Shown here piece after piece: positions 11,641 through 22,300 of a stretch of 64,000 bases of DNA; the stretch's first letter is position 1, and each line of letters starts with the position of its first letter. This stretch comes from Cardinalis cardinalis (lineage: Eukaryota; Chordata; Aves; Passeriformes; Cardinalidae): assembly GCA_014549065.1 (NCBI GenBank), contig JACDOX010000038.1:4970547-5034546 (forward strand). The letters run 5' to 3'. The position numbers were made by a program, and so were the translations under genes. The notes under the pieces were generated by a model, which was not told the DNA's origin, ran no database searches, and saw nothing but the letters and a program-made list of their open reading frames with translations.

Positions 11641-12529
11641 CGCCCGGGCTGCCTGCAAACTGCCTGTGAACTGCAGGCACGGCACACTGTTCAGGCTATT
11701 CCAAAGAACTGTCTAACGCACAAGTGCAGGGTGCTGCTTGTTTTCCTCTCCCAACAGGCCGTAGAAAGAGGATGGGGGAAAGGACAAGACCTACCTGGAC
11801 TGTAAACCAGGATTTTGCCCTGAATGTTTCTAATCCTGCTCGGGTGCTCCTTCTCCATCACCCAGCAATTCCCCTTCTCTGGCCTTTCTGTCAGAAAGCG
11901 GTCATAACCTGCTAAAACCAAGCTGGAAAAAGCAGTGTTGTATCTACTCGGGCACCCCCAACATTTAGTCTCAAAGTATATTTCAGCAGAGCAGCTTTAG
12001 TGGAATTTAGAGAAATGTCCTGTTTGTTTTGTTTTCCTTTATCCCCTTTCAAAGCCATAAATTTCCATCAGCTGTAGAAATGTAAATGTTATAGAAGAGC
12101 TGGGACTGTAAGGATGGAGATTGCCAGCTGCATGATACAGGCAGCCTTATTATCCTCCACAGGGGACTGGGGGGTGATTAATCACAGTATCAAACCAGTG
12201 TATATAATGTCAGAGTACTTTCCATGGGGTTTACAAGACTTAAGCGCGTCTAGTTATAAATTATGCTGGGTATTAAAGGCCAGGGACCAGCTGTCCTAAA
12301 TTTCTATATAGTCAGCTAAGTCTTTAGATTTACAATTCTGCTCCAGCTGGGTGAAGCACAGTCTTCCTACACCTTTTCTTTAATCATATTGTCCATATAA
12401 AATTAAAATCTCCTCTCTTATGGAAGCACAGGCTTTTATTTGGAGCATTGGTAGGCAAAAGCTTCAGGATGGGTGTTGTCAGTAGGGATCAAGGTTGCAA
12501 TGCCAGCAGTGGGAAACACAAGTTCCTTT
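11641..12529. other. TIMP3 upstream flank without recognised feature
   Basis: Base composition falls back to intron level right after the CpG island. Open frames of 60-76 codons match nothing known to me. Nothing else was seen. Confidence 0.65.
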
Positions 12530-12680
12530 CCTCGCTGTGACACAGACAACCTGTGTGGCAGCTTTGCCTCACTGTGCTTCAAATCCCTGTGTAATGGGAT
12601 AATAGTGTTGGGAGCTGCTCAGGAATGTGCATTAGTGAACACAGATAAAAAAAATCAGATGGTGCTGAGGTACTAACGGG
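12530..12680 (+). mobile_element. MIR-like CORE-SINE fossil
   Basis: The tract has the order of the MIR core: a GCCTCA(N)TGTGCTTCA segment, then CCCTGTGTAATGGGATAATA, corresponding to the well-known CTCAGTTTCCTCATCTGTAAAATGGGGATAATA core, then a degenerate tail. Strongly diverged, as expected for an amniote-age SINE. L3-type LINE tails look similar, so the exact family is open. Confidence 0.6.
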
Positions 12681-13097
12681 TCCTATAAGTATGTGTGAGA
12701 CAGGGTATTAAATAAATCATTCTGTTTAGACACCTCACAGTCTGAACCACTGGGCCCAAGTTGCAATACAGGAAACCCTGCTCAAAAAATACTTTACGTA
12801 CTTGGATTGTCTGTACTACAAGTGAAGCTGGATCCATCAGGTTGGGTGGATGTCATTTCAGTCTCGCTGGCTGTAAACAAGGAACAATTCCACTGACCTC
12901 AGNAGAGTAACATGGAAGAAGAATGAGTGTGTCTGGCACTCTCATTTTTCCTTTGTTGCTGTAAAAAGTTTGATATCTACCAACATCATGATACACCTGG
13001 CCTATCAACATCTCAGATCAATATCTGAGAGAAGTAGAATTCTGCCAGAACCTGACACTGGTGTAAATAAGGGAGAGTTTGGCCCACACACAACTAG

Positions 13098-13272
13098 ATT
13101 ATAATCACAGCTCCTGCACCACCTCCCTTCGCTCTCTGGCCAAGTAACTCCCCTGAATATGTTTCTTCATTCCTATAATAACACCTTTCCTGTGTGTTCC
13201 AAGGACTAACATGCTAAATGCTTTGTAATAAGCTTTTAAGCTGTTGGGTGCTGTGTAAATGCTGAGAGTCTA
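13098..13272 (+). mobile_element. MIR or CR1-L3-like fossil
   Basis: Resembles the MIR/L3 tail: a CCAAGTAACTCC segment (related to GGCAAGTCACTT), CTTCATTCCTATAATAACACC (related to the CTCATCTGTAAAATGG core), and an end GGTGCTGTGTAAATGC like the family's terminal GGCGCTATATAAATGC. Old and diverged. Confidence 0.55.
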
Positions 13273-13904
13273 TGATACACAGATGCAGGACACATTCAGA
13301 GGAGACTGAAAAACAAACCCACTTTCTCGATATCTGAAACGGGAGAGGAAGGGGCCCAGAAATTACTGAAGTTCCACAGGGCCTTCCAAGGTATGGAAGT
13401 AGCTTGCTTACAGTGAGGCTGACCAAGCTAGTTAAAATGACAGCAAGTCTGTGCTGATTGCAGGAATTGGCTCACTTTTCAAATATAATCCAGAGAAGCA
13501 ATCAGATGAAAAGGAGTGACACAGCTTGATCCAAGGGCTGGGCACATCTCTTTGGAAGGGATGAGGTGGAGGCTGTCAGTATGGCAAGGCTTTCCACTAT
13601 CTTCTATGCCACTGTTTGGGATATGATCCAGAAATTTTTTTAGTACTTTTATTATCATTGCCTGGAGTAGTAGTACCTGTGTTTGATCAGAGCTTAGCTG
13701 ATTCACCTGCTTTTTTTACACTTAGATATTCTTTTTCAGAGAGATTCATTTCTCTATAGTAGTTGGGGTGCAGTTTTTTCAATCAGGACTGGATACTGTA
13801 CGTTAAGAACAATATTTATTTGCCTCTTGAAGAGTACACTTCACACAGAGAAACCAGAAGTGTTATTTTTGTAAAGTACAGGTAAATTATACTCAGGAAA
13901 GTTC

Positions 13905-13990
13905 AGTCTGGCCAGTGGCCTGCTCAAGGCCTTTGTTAAATACTTTAATCTGCCTGTACACTCATTTTATCATCTGCAAATAGAGATATT
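13905..13990 (+). mobile_element. Possible MIR core fragment
   Basis: A short fragment similar to the MIR core, with CTTTAATCTGCCTGTACACTC followed by ATCATCTGCAAATAGAGAT. Only about 80 bases can be matched by eye, so the call is tentative. Confidence 0.4.
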
Positions 13991-14446
13991 CTGTGTTCTC
14001 ATCTGATAATATCCATTAGATATCCAATATTAGCCTCTCCCCTTTAAGACCTGCTGGCAAAGTGAACTCTGAAAAAGCCAGGCAAGGATTCTGAGTGTTT
14101 ATTTATATGAGAAAATATTGATAATGGTGTCAGATTAACGGAGAAAGTCAATGAAGGAACTGAAAGGACAATTATCTCTGAATTCCTCTTCTGTGTCCTG
14201 TCTGCATGGGAAAAACTGTGAAAGNAAAAAAAAATAAAAACTGTCATTCTGCTTCTTTGCTCAGATAAAATTTTAAACCTTATATGGCCATAAAGAAGGC
14301 AGCATTGAAAGAAGGAGAAAATAGACACCTTGATCTTCATATGAGAAATTTGAGTTCGCGTTTGATTAATGTCGCCATATAAAGAAATCTATGTTATTCC
14401 AGTCTTCCATCAAGAACACATTGCTGAACACAATTAAGGATCTCTC
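13991..14446. other. Intergenic/intronic stretch without recognised feature
   Basis: AT-rich DNA between a MIR fragment and the 5S-headed SINE. One 98-codon minus-strand open frame (14044-14340) is broken by an undetermined base and matches nothing known. Confidence 0.6.
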
Positions 14447-14725
14447 TGCCTTACCGAGCAGCCGCACAACTTCATGCTGTGGTCTCGTCGGATCCCGCAA
14501 GCCAAGCCTGACTGGGCTGGGTCAATAGCTGGTGTGACAATTCCCAGGGAAANCCATGTCCCGCAGGTGGTGTTGGCCGAGCTCAGCGCCCTTCTCCCCT
14601 CCACCGGGCAGGAATGTGCGCGGCAGTGCTAGGGGGCAGTGCGCTGCAAGAGATGGCTCCGACCTCCGCGCCTGGAGCCCGCTCTCCGCAGGACCTGAAG
14701 AACCGATTCTTCGGAAAAGGAAACA
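14447..14725 (+). mobile_element. 5S-rRNA-headed SINE fossil, CpG-rich
   Basis: The first ~110 bases follow 5S rRNA in order: GTCTCGTCGGATCCCGCAAG at 14482-14501 corresponds to 5S GATCTCGTCTGATCTCGGAAG, followed by AAGC, GGGCTGGGTCAATA (5S GGGCCTGGTTAGTA) and CCCAGGGAAA (5S CCTGGGAATA). By eye the best 27-base block matches at about 22 positions. The next ~165 bases (TGGTGTTGG, then TGCTAGGGGGCAGTGCGCTG, then CTTCGGAAAAGG) resemble the body of saurian 5S-derived SINEs as I remember them; AmnSINE1 is the alternative. Too diverged to be a 5S gene: the internal promoter boxes are damaged. CpG content is unusually high for such an old repeat. It lies 3.4-3.7 kb upstream of the TIMP3 start codon. 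Confidence 0.65.
14626..14641 (+). promoter_or_regulatory. CTCF-like motif inside the SINE fossil
   Basis: GTGCTAGGGGGCAGTG fits the CTCF core (CCASYAGRKGGCRSYV) at about 13 of 16 positions, with the central AGGGGGCAG intact. The first bases of the motif are off. Binding is inference only. Confidence 0.45.
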
Positions 14726-16185
14726 TATTAAGCTGGGTGTCATTTAAATGTCGGGAAGGATAATTAACTCCTGCTTTCAGATACTCATATTAGTTTATAT
14801 CAGGTGCATGTTAACATCATTTTCCTTCCACAAGACCTGCCTGGAACCAGGGACAGAGACTGAGGTATGAACTAAAGGCATGTTCACTTGTCTTCTGATC
14901 ACATTTCATTGTGAGGGATGCCGGCTGCTTCAGTACAGAAGGGCTTCATCAAACTACAGCAACTGCTGGCAAAAAAACCCACATACCAGGAGGGCTGAGA
15001 GAAAGAAAGAGAGGGGGAGGCGCAGAGAGAGAGAGAGAGAGACCCCACTATCACCGGAGAAAAATACCCTGACAAATGTCACATGTAGAGGTTGGTAACA
15101 CTACAGTTCCTCACCAGATCTTAGCTGGCTTAAACTGAGCTTAGCATGAATGAAATCAGGAGAATTCAACCTGCAGTTTAACAGCCCTGCCACCTCCTTA
15201 ACAATATATTAACTTTAAAACCTTCTGAAGTAAGGGCCCTTTTCTATTTTAATTTTTTGACAGCAAATTGACTTGATTCATGAGTGTGGAGTCTTTCCAT
15301 TAGCATTCTAAATTGTCCACCTGACAAGTTGCTCAAAAGCATCCTCTGGTCCTAAAAATTTTTCTTGAAGTTGATGATCTTTGTATCTTTTACAGCAGGT
15401 CAGCATCATGCCCTCTAGGAGGTCTCATTGTTTTTCTGCATGAGGGGAAGAGTAGGTGTTTTCAGAGCTATCTGATGTTCTTTCTACAGCACACTCGTGC
15501 CATCTTGTAGAACGGTNGAGAATGGTCGTGCATCGCGTTAGAAAAAGGTTCTCATATTTCTTGATTATCTGCTTCTTTTTCAGTAAACTGTTTCTTTTCT
15601 AGCACTATCCTCTGAGAAGATGTTTTGTTTAAAATGTTTGTATTTGCTATCATTCATGTGTGTGAAACAAGTTGAAAAACTCCTATTAATTCCACCATTG
15701 TATCTCTGAACTTTATATGCTATTTAAAATGAGAATACTCTTTCTTCAAAAATGTCTTTGATTCTATGAATACATACCAAAAAAATTCATTTGATCTCTT
15801 TCTCTGAGGTTGCAAAGGAATTATGTCCCCTTCCTGTCTGCAAGCCAGACATAGGTAACACTCCATCCCATTCCCAAGCTTTTCATTGCAGGTACACCAT
15901 TAAATTTTCATCAGCTCTAACAGTTCTATACTGTGCTCAGTCTTCAGGAACCCTTTAGAGACTGTGCCCACTGAGAGCGCCTAGCCTGGTAGGAGACTGT
16001 AGGCACCATGTGTTTCCAGGAATATTACATTATAAAGGGTTGTGGAATATGAAATCACCTCTCAGTAGTGTGGGGATCCTCCAGTCAGGCTGTGATGTGG
16101 CATCAGCTGCAGAAGAGTAACCAGGAAATATCTTTTAACAGCCTTATCAAGCTGAAAATGTTTCCTGCACATGACCTTGCTCTTT
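14726..16185. other. Intronic stretch without gene
   Basis: Unique-looking AT-rich sequence. A purine-rich tract runs from about 14996 to 15042 and ends in a clean (AG)n microsatellite at 15024-15042. No gene or clear transposon was seen. Confidence 0.65.
15024..15042. repeat. (AG)n microsatellite
   Basis: About nine uninterrupted AG units, preceded by a GAAA/GAGG-rich purine tract. Likely length-variable. Confidence 0.9.
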
Positions 16186-16315
16186 GGCCCAAATCCAGCA
16201 AAACACTAAGGCACATGTTCAGCTTTAAGCACACAAGATGCTCTACTGAAGTCAACAGAACCATTTACATACACAAAGTTAAATATAAGCTTAAGTGCAT
16301 TTCTGGACTAGGGCC
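16186..16315. mobile_element. Palindromic MITE-like DNA transposon fossil
   Basis: A 130-base near-palindrome bounded by GGCCC and GGGCC. The left arm (GGCCCAAATCCAGCAAAACA...) and the reverse complement of the right arm (GGCCCTAGTCCAGAAATGCA...) align over about 35 bases with scattered mismatches, with CACTAAGGCAC facing GTGCATT and AAGCTTAAGTGC-like motifs inside. The centre GAAGTCAACAG is typical of an abundant palindromic repeat in turtles and crocodilians (GAAGTCAATGG there, from memory). No clear target-site duplication remains, so it is old. Confidence 0.65.
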
Positions 16316-19300
16316 AGAGGGCTCAGTACCATGCAGGGTTCAAGCCAGGAGGCTGTGATTAGATGGTCTGACAGAATCCGGGAGGGAAGGACAAGACGTG
16401 ATTTGCTTGGTTCTACCTGCCTATGCCTCATTACAAGCAACTAATATTCTCTCATTTTTGTTTATAGTAAGTCTTTCCATTTCTCTTGTTTTGCTTTCCT
16501 GCTGCTGTAGCAATTTTCAAATTGAAGTTTTGATTTTCTTTTTTAAACCCTTCTAAACTGCATCAATAGCTTTAAGTAACTGAACAAAGAGATTTCAAAT
16601 AGATGAAGTACTTCAAATGGTAATAAGAGCTGGTGTTCCCAGAGCTTTGGAGGCTGCACTAAATACAGAAGAGAGTGAGAGCAATTGAAAATCACTTTTC
16701 TGTCCTTCCTTTGTATGAACTGGTTTCTGGCTTATGCAATGCACAGTAATTAAAATGACTGGAATGCCTCGCATTTTTAAGAGAGCTTTAAGGCAGCTCT
16801 GTGGCATTGCAGCCAGCAGAGTTCATGAGCAGATCCATGGCTGCAATTGAGGTTTGACGTTTCTACCCACGTAACTTGAAGAAGACAATATCTCTGTAGA
16901 AGCCTTTGAGGGGAGTTTGAGGAAGAAGGGATAGACACAGAAAAGCAGTAACCTCTGCATCNGCTCCTTGAGCAGCTATGGGCCAAATCTTCCTTTTGAT
17001 GGGATAAGAGCCTGGTGTGGTCTCAGAGATTTCATTCCCTTCTCTCACTGTAGCCTTAATGTCCTGCTCAGATTCAAGTGTGGGACAGAAAGCCTGTCAG
17101 ACTGGCATGTCTCTCACAGCTGGTTGNCCTCCCTGTGATGAGGTTACTCTGCTTGGCAGAGGTGAGGGATTATCTTGGTGCTTTTCAATCCCCTGGCCCA
17201 GTCCAGTATTTCATTTTCAACTTTTCCAATTCTTTGTTTTTACTGGAGGTGGCTGACCACTGCATCCCCGGTTTTCTCTCAACTACTGGCCTGGTGATGA
17301 TTGGCCGCAGAGGAGCAGGAGAGCTGAATACAGCCTCCCTTGGCGGGGAGAGCTGGCTGACCTGAGGACATGGCCTTTTTGGCATGTTGATCAGCTAGAT
17401 CCTTCTTTTCTCATCTCTCTGAAGGCCTCTCACCAGCCTTCTGAAGGCATGGACTGAGCCTGCTTCCTCATCTCTCAGTATAATCTTTCTCTCCTTCTCA
17501 TCAGAAGGCACTGTCAGGATACAGCTGCTTCCACAACCCCGTGTGAGTGTCAGGAGGTAGAGAAAGATCCCAGGAAGGAGGCACTAATCCTGTATCTCTT
17601 AGAGCATCCTGAGGCTATGAGAGCTGCAGCCCCTTCATGTGCCAGTCCCTAGGATGTGTCACTGGTTTTAAAGCATGTTAGAATCCCCTAAAATTACCAT
17701 ACATGTGAAAAGCAGAAAGAGCAGCACCACGGGGCTTGCATCCCTTTTTTTGTTTCTTTAAAGAGCCTGAAAATAGTATTGGGCTGTCTGGTGTGATGGA
17801 AGGGTCTTTTCTTTACCTGCAGAACAGGTGCAAGTGCTGGAAAAGTTGATGTCTTGAGTTGCTTCTCCCTGTGCAACCTTCAGAAACTTCCTGTAAGAAT
17901 AAGCCAGTCTCCTCATCCCCATAGTGCAGGTGTTACCAGCCTCTCACCTGAAACTGCAAATTAAGGTATTAGTACAAGGACAGTCTCTAATGACAAGGAT
18001 AGTGTCCTAGCAGGGAATGAACTCAGTGTCTCCTGTCATGCATGCCACTGCATGATGTCAAAAGTGAGAAGCAGTTCCTCTGTGCAGAAATCCTAACAGA
18101 GACTGTTGCTCCAGCATAGGATTTTTCTTATAAATCCAGACTTTTTCAATGCTTTCCTTCTGCTGCTCCCAATCTATGCTGTATTCTAGACAGTAGCTGA
18201 CTGCTCACTGACATCAGGCCCTTCCCTCAGACTCATAGTCCCAGCCAGGAGAAGCTGGGGAATTTCCGATGTTAGATTTCAAGGACGGATCTCTTTCTTC
18301 TTTAGAGCAAAAGGCAGCACTTCAGTTTCCTCACCCTTTTGGAATTTTTATCCATAAATCTTGGCATTCAGTTTGAGACAAAAAATGAGGAGATGGTAGA
18401 TCTGCAGGCTGAAGTGAGGACACTTATTTGTTTATTGTCTTGCTCTTCCTAAATGAAGAGTAATGCATTCCTCAAAGGAACTTTTCAGGTCAGCAATGTA
18501 AGTTCTACACCTAATGTATTAATGTCAGGAGTGAAAAAATCAGTGTTTGATTTAGCACAGATGTGCAAAAATAGTATTCTTTGTCCACCAAAAACAGAGC
18601 TAATCCACAGCCTCTCTTCCCCTTTCCTTTAATCTGACAGCCTCTATCCCTTCACTGTGCCTTTCTGAGGGGTGCTTCTGAGGGGTGTTTCAGTGAGAAC
18701 TACCCAGAGCTGCAGGAACCAGGTAGTCTGTATGTACAGAATACATACCAGGAGTTGAACTCTGAAGGTACCAAAGCTTGACCATGTGCTGTGAGCAAGC
18801 AAATACCTTTCTGTAGCTTTGCTGTTTGTAGCTGTGCCACCAAATCTCACACAGAGTGTTGGCCAAGGGTCTGGCATTAGCCCAAGTGCCTTGCAGTGGG
18901 ATCCTGGACTGCTCCAAAGCAGTGTCTTATCTCAAGTGCTAAGAGGTTGGAGAGGGACTGAACACTTCTAGCAGAAGCAGGTGTCCAGTAGCAGCTTAGC
19001 ATACGCATTTTCTCTTCTCCCTCTCCTCTTTCTCTCCCTCTGCCTCTGCCTGCCTCTCCTGTCCAAGGTAACTGCAAGAAGAGATTGAATTCTCACCACG
19101 CAGGCCAGGGAGGCAGAAGAGTTCTCCCTAGACACCTAGCTGATGTCAGTGAGGAAAGTGCTCTCAGAGTAAAAGTTATGCAATGCATGGGAGGAATCCA
19201 TAGTTTTAATGATGGGATAATTCATGGAAAATAATAAACAAAGGGCTGAGCAACAGCAGTTTCTACCAACAGAGATACGATTTGCCAGCAGACCTTCCCC

Positions 19301-22300
19301 AGCACCTGACAGTACAAAAGACAGTAGATAGACAAGTATTTTATGTGTTTTCATTTTAGCTGTATCTTTATGTTCCCTAGATTACAACCCAGCATTTTTT
19401 AACCAAAATCTTGCTTCCTTTTCCCTCAGTTCAAGTTCAGCAGAACCACCACAAGACCAGTGAGGGGAATGGGAGGGCAGGGGTGAAGTTCTGCACAGTG
19501 CCAATAAATCCTTAGTGCAGCTAGGATAGAAGGCACTAATCTGGTCTCCCTTTCCTCATAGGATAGCTGTGGGTGTACCTACTGAAGGCATTTCAATTCT
19601 CCTTTCCAGTGCTGAGATTGAATGAGCTGTTGCTGTAAAAAAAACTTCTCCCATTGATACTTAAATAAAGTCTCTTCTATGCCAAAAAACATGATCATCA
19701 AGAAGAGCACAGTCCACCCCATGAAAAAGAAGGAGCAAGCTAGGGAGGCAATCTTTTACCACATTTGAAATTGACTTCCCCATCCAGAATAAAACTTCAC
19801 CTTTGAACACAATATATAATGGCAACTTAGCCTAGAGAGGCTAATATAGCATAATCTGTGTATGGATGTAAGCAATAGCACTCCAGAGAGCTGGCTGGAG
19901 GAAACCCATACTCACTCCTAGTGATTGCAAGAGCATTTCCTTCTCCTCCTGCTCCTCCAGAACCTACCTCCTTAGCTTAGACAATGCCTCCAAGTCCCCT
20001 AAGGTGTTTTCAAGTGTATCAATGCAATCACTTTTAACAATTTTTTTTTCTCCCTGAAATTGTAATCTGAAGGATTAGGTAGTCATAGCCATTTGGTTTT
20101 ATTTTGAGAAAAGGCTTTTAAAATAGGAAGGAGAAAATAGGACAACCTGGTGCTGCCAAAATAACCCAACTTATTCCATCAGGCATTTCTGGGANGAAGG
20201 AGGGAGGGAAGCTTTTAAAGCCATGCCTGTGGCTGCATGTAAGGGATAGTTCTCAAAGGATTCCCCTAATCAGATTCTGAAGAAGATGGGCTGTCTCTTT
20301 GTAATTCACTCCATGTCTTATTCTAAGACCATATGCTCTGGTCACGTGAAGATTTACAGTCTCAAATTTACTGGCCTCAGAGAATCTGAAAGAATTATGC
20401 AAGAAATCATATTCTGTCATAACTGAGGCCTCACACAGCCATGCTTCCTAAAGACTGCTTCTAACTCGATATATGGCCCCTCTAGGGCTCTGTAAGCCCT
20501 TCTGGGGAAGAGGGAAGGGGAGGAAAAAGGGGAGCTGCTGATCATTGCCATATGTGAGAAGCATCCCTGTCTGCACGTGGGTGTGACGTTCATGTTGTCA
20601 CAGAGGCTGAGCTCTGCAGAGCCCCCCTGTTTCCTCTTTCCAGTCAGGATCTTGCTGCCAGAGCAGGAATCCCATATCGCTCTGTACNGCACTTACAAAA
20701 AAGGAAAATTATGGCCAATGGAGGGGGAAGGGGTGGGGGAAATCCTCTTAAATAGCCATGTAGGATGTCTGGGCAGGGATATGAGCCAGGAGTCCTCAGA
20801 GGCAGTAGAATAAGTGTGAGTTTAGCAAACAACCATTTTCTTCCTTTGACTAGTGTTCCTTAGAGACCTCAGTACTCCAGTTCTCATAGCTAATTTTAGC
20901 TATTTGTGGTTGGCCTGTTCCTAATGTTCCTTTCCTATCTCTCTCACACACACTGAACCTTGGGATAGTCTCTGTGGGTTGACAGATGACGTGAAAACCT
21001 CTAATCTGCAGGTCAAATATCAAAAAATGAAGTGGGATCATGCAACTGGAAGTATAATTTGCTTTTTTTCCAAATAAGGGAGATATATTCATATTAGTAG
21101 TTCTTAGCATACCAAGTTTATGAGGTTTTTAAAAAGTGTATGAGGGGAATGACCTATTCTTTAAAATTTTATGGTAACCACCAAAGATGTTATCATCCCA
21201 TGGACACTGCCTTTCCTATGCAGGCTATGACTGATGTGCTTTCATTATGTTTTGGCACTGCTCTTTGTTAGAAAAACCAAAACCACATTTCCCAAACACT
21301 GTACTGATACATAACAGGCAGGATGAGTCCCTGCCAAAGGGCATCGAGCACACATTAGAGAGGGTTTAAAATGAACATAGTGGCAATAAATGTGCCATGC
21401 CAGGAGGGAAGGAGCTTGCAGCTTGTGGCATTTGTACTGCAGATACTACATTCAGGGAACTCTGAGTCTTACCTGCTTTACACTCCTGTGGTGAATTGAT
21501 GTCAATGCTTTATCTACCGTGAGGTTTGCTGAACAGATTGTGATGAGTCTGGAGTCCAGAGGCACCACAGGGTATAAAAGAATGGTAAAAGGGTCAGGAT
21601 GACTTCTCTTGTCTCAACCAAATTTTCCCAGAAACATGAGAAACAGGTGGTTCTTCTTCTTCCACTAAATTTCTCCTGGATTCCCTGTCCTGATTGCCTT
21701 TCCTCTCCACATACAATCTGTAGAGGATGCTCTGCAGGGGAAAAGTGTGCGCTCTAAGTGATGGATGTGTAGGACTGTGGACAGTAAAAGAGTATATGGG
21801 CCCTTAGATGCTGACTCTGCTCTGTAAGAAAACTTAATTCAAGGCCTGGAAATTGTGTCACTAACCTTATTTTCAGCTGATTGATTTCAAAAGTCTTAGA
21901 GTCAGGTGAGGAATCCTGAGAAACTGATTATGAGGAGGAAAAGGTAGTTATGTTTCTCAAGGACAGAAAAGCAGTATTCCTTGAGAATAGGCCAGAGGCC
22001 AAATTTACATTATTAATTAGACAGACACCTCTGGTTTTGTGTTGGACCAGAAGCAAAAGACTGACTAGGGTATCTTGGACAAGACTGCCTGTAGCACCCT
22101 GCTCTGGCTGGCAGGAAGCAGTCAGTCTGCACATAAAANAGACCTGGTGAGCTGTTTTCCCGGGAGCTCTGCTGATTGCTGAAGGTCCCTTAATTTTTAA
22201 AAAGTGTTGGCAGCTTGATTCACTTTCAGACAGAGATAAGTCCTGCCTAAACTGAAGGAATGAATGGAGGGAATCTCCCCCGCTACACCCCATATGTAGG

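Noticed and set aside
13020..13085. A second palindromic MITE ending in TTTGGCCCA with ACTGGTGTAAAT inside
   Set aside because: Reminiscent of reptile MITEs, but only one arm can be seen, so it is too weak to annotate.
14447..14560. A functional 5S rRNA gene
   Set aside because: Similarity is only about 70-80% and the internal promoter boxes are damaged. The sequence continues into a SINE-like body, so it is a repeat fossil.
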